Source: Prosapia bicincta (taxonomy: Eukaryota > Arthropoda > Insecta > Hemiptera > Cercopidae). Taken from it: a stretch of DNA of 64,000 bases. A model generated the notes under the pieces. The model was not told the DNA's origin. It worked only from the letters and a program-made list of their open reading frames with translations, and searched no databases. This document shows positions 29,828-41,500 of this stretch, in pieces. The DNA is taken from NCBI GenBank assembly GCA_036971475.1, contig JBAIZL010000002.1, forward strand, positions 20,458,567 through 20,522,566, given 5' to 3'. The position numbers and the translations under genes are program-made. Each line of letters starts with the position of its first letter. Within the stretch, counting starts at the first letter, position 1.

Positions 29828-31805
29828 ACAGTTATTTATACAGTTTTATATTATAGATTAAAATCGACCAAGAAAACGATGACACGATCAATACCACAAT
29901 ACACAATACCAACGATGTCATTCCACGATACCAACTTTAAACATCCTCGAAGATTAAAACGTTGACGAACATCGGCCATACCGTTACATTCAACAACTGT
30001 GCTATACCCAGGACTATGGTGGTATCTAACCAGTGAACTCTATCTACCAAATGAGTAAAAGAACCGTCAATTACCAGACAAATTCATTTCCTACCTAATA
30101 TTCTCACCATGTTGTCATCGAGATTTGTAAGATATTAATCCTCATGAAATATTGTGAGAATTACAATCGTCCAACAATAGGAATGTTATCTGTAACTGCG
30201 GAAGAGGTCCACTAAATCGGTGCGTTGTATAATGCGTGTGGTTCAACCGTGTCTCTAACCTTGAGATCGATAGGGTGGACTGGGCTGTAGTACGGGGTAA
30301 AAACCCAACACTTCAGTGCCGTGTTTAAAGTGTAGACAGCTCTAATTAACTAAATGATAATACTGTAATAGTTTGATGTAGACATGATCTTTAAATGTGT
30401 TGCTCTGCTTCTGCAAAGAAAGAGACGCGATTACGAAAGGGACTATTATTAGGGAGATTATTATATGTATTGTATAATGTTTTCAGTTAGACTAGTAGTC
30501 AAATGCTACAGCAGAACGAGGGACACCGTTAAACCTCACACACTGTACGTTGGCATTCAGTGTCCAGCAGACACAATGTATGGTGAATTAATACGGAAAA
30601 GATGTTTAAATGGCTACGACTTGTTAGGGAGTTAAGTTAATAGAAACAGCATCAAAACATTCTTGGGGTATAATAAAAACGCCACCTCTCGTTTTATCTT
30701 TAACTAAGTGATGAAATAAGAAGATTTGTTTTATTTAGGTAAGGCGGTATTGTACTAGTTTTTGATAGATTATTTGATATTATTTATTTTGGCACCAGTA
30801 TCTGTTGGCACTGGTTTTATTGGTTGAGTAACCTAAGTTCGGTTTTCGACGTCTTTATTATTGTTTAACCTGTATTTTTACAGTAGGTAAAAGTTTGTAA
30901 CTGGAAAAAAAAAGTTTAGTGTGGAATTACAGGTGTTAGTTGAAGACCTCCTTCATCTACCAAGAATCCCCCACCCCTAGTGGAGGAACTCGGTAAAATC
31001 ATGCGACATGCTTCTCTAGTTGAGAGAAGACAAATTTTTCCTAAGGGATAGAAAGGAGTTACCTCCCCAATAAACTTGCCATTGTTCGTTAGATTAGCAC
31101 AGTTCGTTCATAACTGGTTACTGAGGGTGAAAGATGTGTCTACCTGTTTTTCACGGTGAGGGATGTGTCTACCGGCTACACATGGTTATATCTGAGTCTA
31201 CGGGCTATTCAGGGTAAAGGTTGTTTACCGCCTACTTACAGTGATACTGGTGTCTACCGGCTAGTCAGGGTGACAGCTATGTCTATCTGCTACACAGTGT
31301 GAGAGTTATTTTCCCGCCTACTCACAGTGACAGTGCCTAGGGTAAGAGCAGTGTCTACTGGCTACTCAGGGGGAGGGGTGTTTTACCGTCAACTCACGCT
31401 GACAGCCTTGTCTACCGCCTAGTCAGGATGACACCTGTATCTACCGTTCTTCTGTGGTTGAAGTAATATCAATGGACAGGAGTAAATAGTTTTATTTTAA
31501 GGGTGTTGGAATATAATTAAATTATGATAAATGTTCTAGCCAAAATAGTGGTACAAAAAATCATTTTTATTAAAAGCATTTAATTTTAAATGTATGTTTA
31601 TTGAAACAATTTATTTAAACAATTATTGTTTTAAAATCTCTAGCCCTTAATTAACATTACAATAATATTTTGCCTATATATTATTTCTACTCACCTCTTC
31701 CCCCTCTTCCGCGCACTTTTCTTCTCTATTATCAACTGGAACAAACTGGCTCTGAGCCAGTGAAACCGCCCCTACGAAGAAAATAATGCTACGCAGTGTC
31801 CTCAT
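26099..31805 (-). CDS. Knottin gene 4: secreted six-cysteine peptide with long acidic tail, two coding exons
   Basis: Predicted coding exons are 31695-31805 and 26099-26329 (minus; intron 26330-31694). Exon one gives 37 residues: signal core about residues 4-18, a short polar/acidic spacer, Cys31 and six mostly acidic residues, donor GAG|gtgagt. Exon two follows tttctgttgcag in phase 0. The predicted product is 113 residues with Cys at 31, 38, 44, 45, 50 and 62 (C-X6-C-X5-CC-X4-C-X11-C). After the knot it has a 51-residue Ser/Glu/Asp/Thr-rich tail, absent from the paralogues, which could be a cleaved propeptide or a disordered extension. The 5.4-kb intron carries a pogo-like transposon. The lead ctcag|attgtagagaATG matches other members. 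Confidence 0.75.
26857..26942. repeat. Exact 43-bp direct duplication
   Basis: Two adjacent identical 43-bp copies beginning atatagacttgtctacccat (26,857 and 26,900). Recent tandem duplication in the intron of knottin gene 4. Confidence 0.95.
27698..29728 (+). mobile_element. pogo/Tigger-like DNA transposon (Tc1-mariner superfamily), decayed
   Basis: Inverted ends AGTCCGGGATAGATGGC (from 27,700) and GCCATCTATCCCGGACT (to 29,726) are identical, with TA on each side (27,698-27,699; 29,727-29,728) as expected for this superfamily. Element length is 2,027 bp. The ggccatct motif recurs inside both ends (about 28,050-28,085 and 29,487-29,545), probably transposase binding sites. A (TA)n tract at 28,099-28,149 lies between the left end and the gene, and a (CT)n(TA)n tract abuts the right TA. 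Confidence 0.9.
28180..29212 (+). pseudogene. pogo-like transposase (CENP-B/jerky-type DDE) pseudogene
   Basis: Starts at an ATG inside the transposon. It breaks at a TAA by 28,261-28,263, then resumes in another frame (28281-28586) with the helix-turn-helix-like N-R-P-type segment, and later with the DDE_1 core: first acidic site in N-M-D-E-S near 28,710, and a Q-P-L-D third-site motif near 29,140-29,150. The second catalytic Asp, expected in a L-D-G-H/N-H motif, is Val in L-I-L-V-G-H-T-S-H. Several frameshifts and stops, so no active product is expected. Family level recognition is good; exact subfamily not determined. Confidence 0.85.
29729..29820. repeat. (CT)n(TA)n microsatellite
   Basis: (CT)n from about 29,729 to 29,770 then (TA)n to 29,820, directly outside the right end of the pogo-like element. 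Confidence 0.95.
29821..31129. other. Intron sequence of knottin gene 4
   Basis: Unique DNA, no recognised gene; the tail of open frame 29696-29965 is chance. Confidence 0.35.
31130..31450. repeat. ~34-bp degenerate minisatellite
   Basis: About 9 variable copies with tgtctaccggctactcaggg and gtgacag phrases, 240 bases downstream of the signal exon donor of knottin gene 4. Confidence 0.65.
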
Positions 31806-31815
31806 TCTCTACAAT

Positions 31816-32564
31816 CTGAGAAAACGAAATAAACAGTGTTGCTAAATACAAAACTTGTATATGTGTTTATTTTAAATGCTTTTGACAAGTGTATATACTT
31901 ATCTAAATGGCTCTTAGGTGGCAGTGACGTCAGCAGGGTGAAAAGTAAGTAAAACAACGAAGTTATGATAAAGTTTAAAACTTTGTGTTTGGGCGTTTAG
32001 AAATCTGAATTAGGGACTAAGTGTCGAGATATTTAACAGGCAATTTGGTGTAAAACGAGTAGAGAGTTGTTCATAAAGTAGATATCGATGGAAGTTTGTA
32101 TTTGAAATTTAAAATTGCATTGTGCACAAAATTACTTAAAAATAAATAAAAGATTTGATAGAAAGAGCGTCGAAGGAAATTCACGAGGTTTCAAGAATAC
32201 ATACTTCACTGAAAATTTATTAAACTTTCTTAAAGTAATGTATGTTTCATTGTAAACATCTGCACACGCATAAAATTTAGGTAAGTATGAAAGCATTAAA
32301 ATACAGAATTGGCATTTTAGCCTAATTCACTATCCAAGCTAAAACTAAATATAATAAATCAAAAACATAAAACCACGTTAAAATTTATACACAACAGCAT
32401 AAATCAGTAGTGGATTTACATTTTGATGCATTAGAGGCGATAGCACTTCTGAAAGTGGCTACAATGTAACCTTGTACATCATGTTCTTGATAAGTAGTGA
32501 ATAGATTGATTTTTATGTTGCTATTGGGTTTATATTTATTGCGTTAAGTTAATTTATATTCCAC
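31816..32564 (-). other. Part of 5' UTR intron of knottin gene 4
   Basis: AT-rich unique sequence next to the acceptor at 31,816-31,818. Nothing else seen. Confidence 0.35.
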
Positions 32565-33630
32565 ACCTGCTCAAGAGAATATTCCACAGCTGATCAAGAG
32601 CGTAATCCACAGCCGCTGAAGAGAATATTCCAAAAACGTTTTCACGATATCATTCCTAGCTGATGAAGACAATTTTCCAAAGCTGCTCAATTGAATACTT
32701 CAGTGATGTTCAAGTGAATACTGCTTAGCTGCCCAACAGAATATTTTTCTGCTGAACAAGAAAATATTGCACAGATTTTCAAGAAAATGATGCACTACTG
32801 TCCAAGAGAATATTCCAAAGCTGTTCAATAGAATTTTCCACAGGTGTTCAATAGACTATTCCTTAGCTGCCCAAGAGAATATTCCACAACTGATCAAGAG
32901 AATATTCCACGGATATTCAAGAGAATATTGCACTACTGTCCAAGAGAATATTCCAAAGCTGTTCAATAGAATTTTCTACAGGTGTTCAATAGAATATTCC
33001 TTAGCTGCCCAAGAGAATATTCCACAACTGATCAAGAGAATATTCCACGGATATTCAAGAGAATTTTGCAATACTGTCCAAGAGAATATTCCAAAGCTGC
33101 TCAATAGAATATTCCATAGGTGTTCAATAGAATATTCCTTAGCTGCCCGAGAGAATATTCCAAGGATATTCAAGAGAATTTTGCACTACTGTCCAAGAGA
33201 ATATTCCAAAGCTGCTCAATAAAATATTCCACAGGTGTTCAATAGAATATTCCTTAGCTGACCGAGAGAATATTCCACGGATTTTCAAGACAATTTTGCA
33301 CTAATGCCCAAGAGAATATTCTACAGCTGATGAAGAGAATATTCCACAGATATTCAAGAGAATGTTGCACATGTGCACAAAAGAATACTCCACAGATGAT
33401 CCAGAGAATATTCGTCAATGACTAAGAGAATATACCACAGCAGGTCAAAAAGGTTATTCCACAGCTGCTCGAGAGAATATTCCACAGATGTTTAAAGCAA
33501 TATTTTACCGCTGATCAAGAAAATATTCAACATCTGACCAAAAGAAAATTCGACAGATGTTTAAGACAGTACTACACAGCCGCTCAAGAGAATATTCCAC
33601 AGCTAACTAAGAGAATATTCAAACCCGGCA
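32565..33630. repeat. 23-bp minisatellite with ~138-bp higher-order period
   Basis: About 45 copies of a roughly 23-bp unit (agctgatcaagagaatattc plus cac). The variant ccttagctgcccaagagaat recurs at about 32,861, 32,998 and 33,137, giving a larger period of about six units. The frame 32976-33173 is a by-product. The array sits in the predicted 5' UTR intron of knottin gene 4. Confidence 0.9.
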
Positions 33631-33912
33631 GGAGGTACGATCAGCATGAGTCAAAAACCAAACTATCGATAAATTATTTATTCAACTATATTTATATTCA
33701 AGATTATTAGTGATAAACTCAGCTTTTAATACAAATGTTTAGAATATTGACCATGTTTATGAAATAACTTGATTCAACGTTCCAGTAAGTAATAGAACAA
33801 TTATTTTACAGTCTTATGTTATAATCTTTAAAGACTAGAATTATATAAATATATGGAAAATATTCTTGGTGAATACAAACACGGTTACTAATAAATAAAC
33901 TGAAGTGCTTAC

Positions 33913-34445
33913 CTAAAACGGATTTAAATAGCCTTGTGGTTTTCTGTTTCGTATTCCAGCTGATTGATCAAATAGAAATTCCACAAATGAAAGAAAAGAA
34001 TCAATAAAAAAATTAATAGTCGATATCGCGATGTCTGCATTGCATAATATAATCTACACGACGTGGAATAAACTAAGTAATTAGCTGGAGTTCAGTAAAA
34101 ACACATAGTTTTTCAAATATTTTTCCTGATAACACAATTATTGTTTTTGTGCAAGATTATAACAAAAAATATTTTCCTTGTGCAAAACCATTATGCAATT
34201 TCTGACACGATTTTAATGACTCCGATTAAAAAAAGTTGGAATTTAAATATTTTCATACGATAAGCGGTACAATTTGAAGACTGGCCTTCACGTGAGACCG
34301 TATCTGCGTTTTCTCATTGCGAAGAAAGGGGGAGGCATTTACAATACACCCTTGTACTAAGCTCGATCACGCGTTCCACAACCTTTCTGATTACATTATC
34401 AATACTTGGAACAAATAAGTATTAATCAATGTAACAGTGAAAGTT
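33913..34445 (-). promoter_or_regulatory. Putative 5' UTR exon and promoter of knottin gene 4
   Basis: On the minus strand the exon end GTTTTAG|gtaagc is identical in form to that of knottin gene 1, and the first about 45 bases (gaatacgaaacagaaaacca) match 16,930-16,960. An initiator-like ATCAATCAG lies near 33,955-33,963. Distal blocks acctttctgattaca and cttggaacaaataagta (34,380-34,420) are shared with gene 1 at about 5,940-5,985. Confidence 0.45.
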
Positions 34446-34799
34446 CTTTTGCTGTAATATTTCTTTAGAGTTTTAGGTGACCAGCCGGATCATACGAGCG
34501 GTAGAGAGGCATTGTGAATTCAAAGTTTGTTTAAGGTAGGGACATTAAAAAGTTTAAATAATCTAGAAAGCCATTAGAGTTTTGGGGCTTATAAATAATT
34601 TATATTTTCTTTTTCTGTTTATAGAGTGCTCTTTTTATAAACTGCTACTATTTAATGTAAATAGGTTGAGCACGCTTGGGAGAAGAGTAAGTAGAAAGCA
34701 ATTGGGCAATATGAATAAATTGAATATAGGATCAAAAATATTGAGAAATGACTTAAGACGGATGAAGCCAAGAAATTGAGGTGGTGATACATTGTGAAA

Positions 34800-35300
34800 C
34801 CCTAAAGAGAACCTGTTCTACGAGGAAACATGCAAAGGTTTGTATAGGACTGTCTTAAAAAAGTAAAAAAAGAGACCCTGATCTGTAACAACAGATAAAA
34901 AGGTTAACCGCCTTTACAAGAATAAGGAGAAGTTGATCTGTGACTAGGGCGGCGAAGGATCTCTGACAACTGAATTCACAAGAAGAAGGAGGAAAAATTG
35001 TTATGTGACGAAAACAAAAATTCTTAGACAACTGTCTTGCCAAGGAAAATGAAAGAAGTTTGTACGGTGATGAAAGAGGAAATGGTTTTGAACAACAGTT
35101 TTGACAAGGAGAAAAACAGAGGTAGAGCGGTGACGAAAAAGCAAATGTTCTTGAACCACCGTCATGAAGAAAAGAAAGAAGTAAAACCTATCTGTGACGA
35201 AAGAGCTAAGCATTTTTAGACAAAAGCTTTTAACAATTTAAAGGAAAAGAACACGATCTGTGAAGAGAGAAGCAAGGGTTTTTGGACAATCAGATTATTA
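34800..35300. repeat. ~63-bp degenerate repeat
   Basis: About 8 diverged units with the phrase (t)ctgtgacgaaa spaced 62-65 bases apart (about 34,936, 35,001, 35,063, 35,128, 35,190, 35,255). Short frames on both strands here are by-products. Confidence 0.65.
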
Positions 35301-35379
35301 GACAATGATAATACTTTGGAGGACGTTTTATATTTTATATAATTTTTTAAGAGAAACTAAAAGGTACCTTAATGTAGCA

Positions 35380-38300
35380 AGACTTACGCTTCAATACTGC
35401 AATACGAACTTGCACATTGGTGGCACTAGATGGTAGCTTGATGTAGCAAGACTTACGCTTCGATACGCCAGAACTACCAACATAGCAACCCTTAAACGTT
35501 TGATCGTAGTACGTACTTGCGTATTGCTGAAACTATATGTTACCTTGATGTAGCACCTTTACTGTAGTACGTACTTTAGTAACGGTGAAACAAGATGTTA
35601 CCTTGCTGTAGCAAGACTTACACTTCGATACGCCAGAACTACCAACATAGCAACCCTTAAACGTTTGATCGTAGTACGTACTTGCGTATTGCTGAAACTA
35701 TATGTTACCTTGATGTAGCACCTTTACTGTAGTACATACTTTAGTAACAGTGAAACAAGATGTTACCTTGCTGTAGCAAGACTTACGCTTCGATACGCCA
35801 GAACTACCAACATAGCAACCCTTAAACGTTTGATCGTAGTACGTACTTGCGTATTGCTGAAACTATATGTTACCTTGATGTAGCAGTTTTACTGTAGTAC
35901 GTACTTTAGTAACGGTGAAACAAGATGTTACCTTGCTGTAGCAAGACTTACGCTTCGATACGCCAGAACTACCAACATAGCAACCCTTAAACGTTTGATC
36001 GTAGTACGCACTTGCGTATTGCTGAAACTATATGTTACCTTGATGTAGCACCTTTACTGTAGTACGTACTTTAGTAACGGTGAAACAAGATGTTACCTTG
36101 CTGTAGCAAGACTTACGCTTCGATACGCCAGAACTACCAACATAGCAACCCTTAAACGTTTGATCGTAGTACGTACTTGCGTATTGCTGAAACTATATGT
36201 TACCTTGATGTAGCAGTTTTACTGTAGTACGTACTTTAGTAACGGTGAAACAAGATGTTACCTTGCTGTAGCAAGACTTACGCTTCGATACGCCAGAACT
36301 ACCAACATAGCAACCCTTAAACGTTTGATCGTAGTACGTACTTGCGTATTGCTGAAACTATATGTTACCTTGATGTAGCAGTTTTACTGTAGTACGTACT
36401 TTAGTAACGGTGAAACAAGATGTTACCTTGCTGTAGCAAGACTTACGCTTCGATACGCCAGAACTACCAACATAGCAACCCTTAAACGTTTGATCGTAGT
36501 ACGTACTTGCGTATTGCTGAAACTATATGTTACCTTGATGTAGCAGTTTTACTGTAGTACGTACTTTAGTAACGGTGAAACAAGATGTTACCTTGCTGTA
36601 GCAAGACTTATGCTTCGATACGCCAGAACTACCAACATAGCAACCCTTAAACGTTTGATCGTAGTACGTACTTGCGTATTGCTGAAACTATATGTTACCT
36701 TGATGTAGCAGTTTTACTGTAGTACGTACTTTAGTAACGGTGAAACAAGATGTTACCTTGCTGTAGCAAGACTTACGCTTCGATACGCCAGAACTACCAA
36801 CATAGCAACCCTTAAACGTTTGATCGTAGTACGTACTTGCGTATTGCTGAAACTATATGTTACCTTGATGTAGCAGTTTTACTGTAGTACGTACTTTAGT
36901 AACGGTGAAACAAGATGTTACCTTGCTGTAGCAAGACTTACGCTTCGATACGCCAGAACTACCAACATAGCAACCCTTAAACGTTTGATCGTAGTACGTA
37001 CTTGCGTATTGCTGAAACTATATGTTACCTTGATGTAGCACCTTTACTGTAGTACGTACTTTACTAGCGGTGAAACAAGATGTTACCTTGCTGTAGCAAG
37101 ACTTACGCTTCGATATGCCAGAACTACCAACATAGCAACCCTTAAACGTTTGATCGTAATACGTACTTGCGTATTGCTGAAACTATATGTTACCTTGATG
37201 TAGCACCTTTACTGTAGTACGTACTTTAGTAACAGTGAAACAAGATGTTACCTTGCTGTAGCAAGACTTACACTTCGATACGCCAGAACTACCAACATAG
37301 CAACCCTTAAACGTTTGATCGTAGTACGTACTTGCGTATTGCTGAAACTATATGTTACCTTGATGTAGCACCTTTACTGTAGTACGTACTTTAGTAACAG
37401 TGAAACAAGATGTTACCTTGCTGTAGCAAGACTTACACTTCGATACGCCAGAACTACCAACATAGCAACCCTTAAACGTTTGATCGTAATACGTACTTGC
37501 GTATTGCTGAAACTATATGTTACCTTGATGTAGCACCTTTACTGTAGTACGTACTTTAGTAACGGTGAAACAAGATGTTACCTTGCTGTAGCAAGACTTA
37601 CGCTTCGATACGCCAGAACTACCAACATAGCAACCCTTAAACGTTTGATCGTAGTACGTACTTGCGTATTGCTGAAACTATATGTTACCTTGATGTAGCA
37701 GTTTTACTGTAGTACGTACTTTAGTAACGGTGAAACAAGATGTTACCTTGCTGTAGCAAGACTTACGCTTCGATACGCCAGAACTACCAACATAGCAACC
37801 CTTAAACGTTTGATCGTAGTACGTACTTGCGTATTGCTGAAACTATATGTTACCTTGATGTAGCAGTTTTACTGTAGTACGTACTTTAGTAACGGTGAAA
37901 CAAGATGTTACCTTGCTGTAGCAAGACTTACGCTTCGATACGCCAGAACTACCAACATAGCAACCCTTAAACGTTTGATCGTAGTACGTACTTGCGTATT
38001 GCTGAAACTGTATGTTACCTTGATGTAGCACCTCTACTGTAGTACGTACTTTAGTAGCGGTGAAACAAGATGTTACCTTGCTGTAGCAAGACTTACGCTT
38101 CGATACGCCAGAACTACCAACATATCAACCCTTAAACGTTTGATCGTAGTACGTACTTGCGTATTGCTGAAACTATATGTTACCTTGATGTAGCACCTTT
38201 ACTGTAGTACGTACTTTAGTAACGGTGAAACAAGATGTTACCTTGCTGTAGCAAGACTTACGCTTCGATACGCCAGAACTACCAACATAGCAACCCTTAA

Positions 38301-38570
38301 ACGTTTGATCGTAGTACGTACTTGCGTATTGCTGAAACTATATGTTACCTTGATGTAGCACCTTTACTGTAGTACGTACTTTAGTAACGGTGAAACAAGA
38401 TGTTACCTTGCTGTAGCAAGACTTACGCTTCGATACGCCAGAACTACCAACATACCAACCCTTAAACGTTTGATCGTAGTACGTACTTGCGTATTGCTGA
38501 AACTATATGTTACCTTGATGTAGCACCTTTACTGTAGTACGTACTTTAGTAACGGTGAAACAAGATGTTA
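35380..38570. repeat. 165-bp satellite block (107 + 58 bp dimer)
   Basis: About 19 copies, mostly over 97% identical, of a 165-bp unit (starts at 36,091, 36,256 and 36,421). Each unit is one full 107-bp monomer (gttaccttgctgtagcaaga to gctgaaactatat) plus a 58-bp monomer that keeps both ends but lacks the middle. Units differ mainly in cctttactg or gttttactg in the short half. Confidence 0.95.
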
Positions 38571-41500
38571 CCATTCAATAAAGTCAGCACTACCCATAAC
38601 AACCCTAAAACCTTTGCTCGTAGAACGTAATTTCGTATTAGCAGAACTAGGCGTTATCTTGCTGTAGCAGGGCTTACGCTTCGTTGCAGACTGCATTACC
38701 AACATGACAAACCCTAAATCATATGTCCGTAGTACGTACTTGCGTATTGCTGGAACTAGATGTTACCTTGCTGTAGTAAGAGTTACGCTTTGGGTCAGTC
38801 AGCATTACCAACATGGCAACCCATAAACCTTTGCCCGTAGTACTTATTTGCGTAAAGATAGAACTAGATGTTACGTTTTTGTAGCGAGGCTTACGTTTCG
38901 ATAAAAACATCATTAACGCCATTAAACACCTACACCTTTCCACGTAGTACGTACTTCCGAATGGGGGGAAAAAGATAGTACCTTGATATAGCAAGACGCA
39001 GTCGATGCTTCGATGCAGCCAGCACTAACAGCATGACAACGTTTAAACTTTTGACCGTCATACGTACATGCGCATTTGTTAAACTAGATGTTAACTTGCT
39101 GTAGCAAGACTTATGCTTCGATACTGAATGCACTACCAACATGACAACTCTAAAACCTTTGACATTAGTACGTACTTGCGTCTGGGTGAATCAAGGTTAT
39201 ACCTTGCATTCGCAAGATTTATACTTCGATACTGCCAGCACTACCAACATGACAATGCCTAAACGTTAGAGCGTAGTACGTACTTGCGTATTGCTAAACC
39301 TATGTGTTACCTTAATGTAGCTCCTTTGCAGCTGTACGTACTTTCGTCACGATAAAACAAGATGTTACCTTTCAATGCAGCCAGGAATACCAACATAACA
39401 ATCTTTAAACCTCTGTCAGTATTACGTACGTTCGTATTGGTGGAACTAAAAGTTACCTTGCTGTTGTAAGATTTACGCTTCAGTTCAGCCCACATTACCA
39501 ACATGAATTACCTATAACTTTCCCCGTATTACGTACTTGCGAATTGGTGGAACTAGATGGTGATTTGATGTATCAATATTTATGCTTCGAAGCAGCCAGC
39601 ACTAACAACATGAACCACCTACATCTTTCCAAGTATTACGCACTTGTGAAATTTGTGGAAATAGATGGTACCTTGATGTAGTAAGATTTACACTTCGATG
39701 CAGCCAGAAATAACAACATATAACTCCTACACCCTCATTGTAGTTCGTACCTACGTACTTTTGAATGGGTGGAACTAGATGGTACCTTGATGTAGCAAGA
39801 CTTACGTTTCGATGCAGCCATCACTAACAACATGAAACACTTACACCTCTCCCCGTATTGCATACTTTTAAATTGGTGGAACTAGATATTACCTTGATGT
39901 AGCAAGACTTACGTATCGATGCAGCCAGAAATAACAACATGAAACACTTACACCTCTCCCCGTATTGCATACTTTTGAATTGGTGGAACTAGATGGTACC
40001 ATGATGTAGCAAGACTTAGGTTTCGATGCAGCCATCACTAACAACATGAAAAACTTACACCTCTCCCCGTATTGCATACTTTTGAATTGGTGGAACTAGA
40101 TATTACCTTGATGTAGCAAGACTTACGTTTCGATGAAGCCAGAAATTACAACATGAAACACTTACTCCTCTCCCCGTATTGCATATTTTGAATTGGTGGA
40201 ATTAGATATTACCTTGATGTAGCAAGACTTACGTTTCGATGCAGCCAGAAATAACAACATGAAACACTTACTCCTCTCCCCGTATTGCATACTTTTGAAT
40301 TGGTGGAACTAGATATTACCTTGATGTAGCAAGACTTACGTTTCGATGCAACCAGAAATAACAACATGAAACACTTACACCTCTCCCCGTATTGCATACT
40401 TTTGAATTGGTGGAACTAGATATTACCTTGATGTAGCAAGACTTACGTTTCGATGCAACGAGAAATAACAATATGAAATACTTACTCCTCTCCCCGTATT
40501 GCATACTTTTGAGTTGGTGGAAATAGATATTACCTTGATGTAGCAAGACTTAGGTTTCGATGCAGCCAGAAATAACAACATGAAACACTTACACCTCTCC
40601 CCGTATTGCATACTTTTGAATTGGTGGAACTAGATATTACCTTGATGTAGCAAGACTTACGTTTCGATGCAGCCAGAAATAACAACATGAAACACTTACA
40701 CCTCTCCCCGTATTGCATACTTTTGAATTGGTGGAACTAGATATTACCTTGATGTAGCAAGACTTACGTTTCGATGCAGCCAGCAATAACAACATGAAAC
40801 ACTTACACGTCTCCCCGTATTGCATACTTTTGAATTGTTGGAACTAGATATTACCTTGATGTAGCAAGACTTAGGTTTCGATGCATCCATCACTAACGAC
40901 ATGAAACACTTACACCTCTCCCCGTATTGCATACTTTTGAATTGGTGGAACTAGATATTACCTTGATGTAGCAAGACATACGTTTCGATGCAGCCAGAAA
41001 TAACAACATGAAACACTTACACCTCTCCCCGTATTGCATATTTTTGAATTGGTGGAACTAGATATTACCTTGATGTAGCAAGACTTAGGTTTCGATGCAT
41101 CCATCACTAACAACATGAAACACTTACACCTCTCCCCGTATTGCATACTTTTGAATTGGTGGAACTAGATATTACCTTGATGTAGCAAGACTTACGTTTC
41201 GATGCAGCCAGAAATAACAACATGAAACACTTACTCCTCTCCCCGTATTGCATACTTTTGATTTGGTGGAACTAGATGTTACCTTGATGTAGCAAGATTT
41301 AGGTTTCAATGCAGCCATCACTATCAACATTTAACACTTACACCTCTCCCCGTATTGCATACTTTTGAATTGGTGGAACTAGATACTACCTTGATGTAGC
41401 AAGACTTACGTTTCGATGCAGCCAGAAATAACAACATGAAACACTTACACCTCTCCCCGTATTGCATATTTTTGAATTGGTGGAACTAGATATTAACTTG

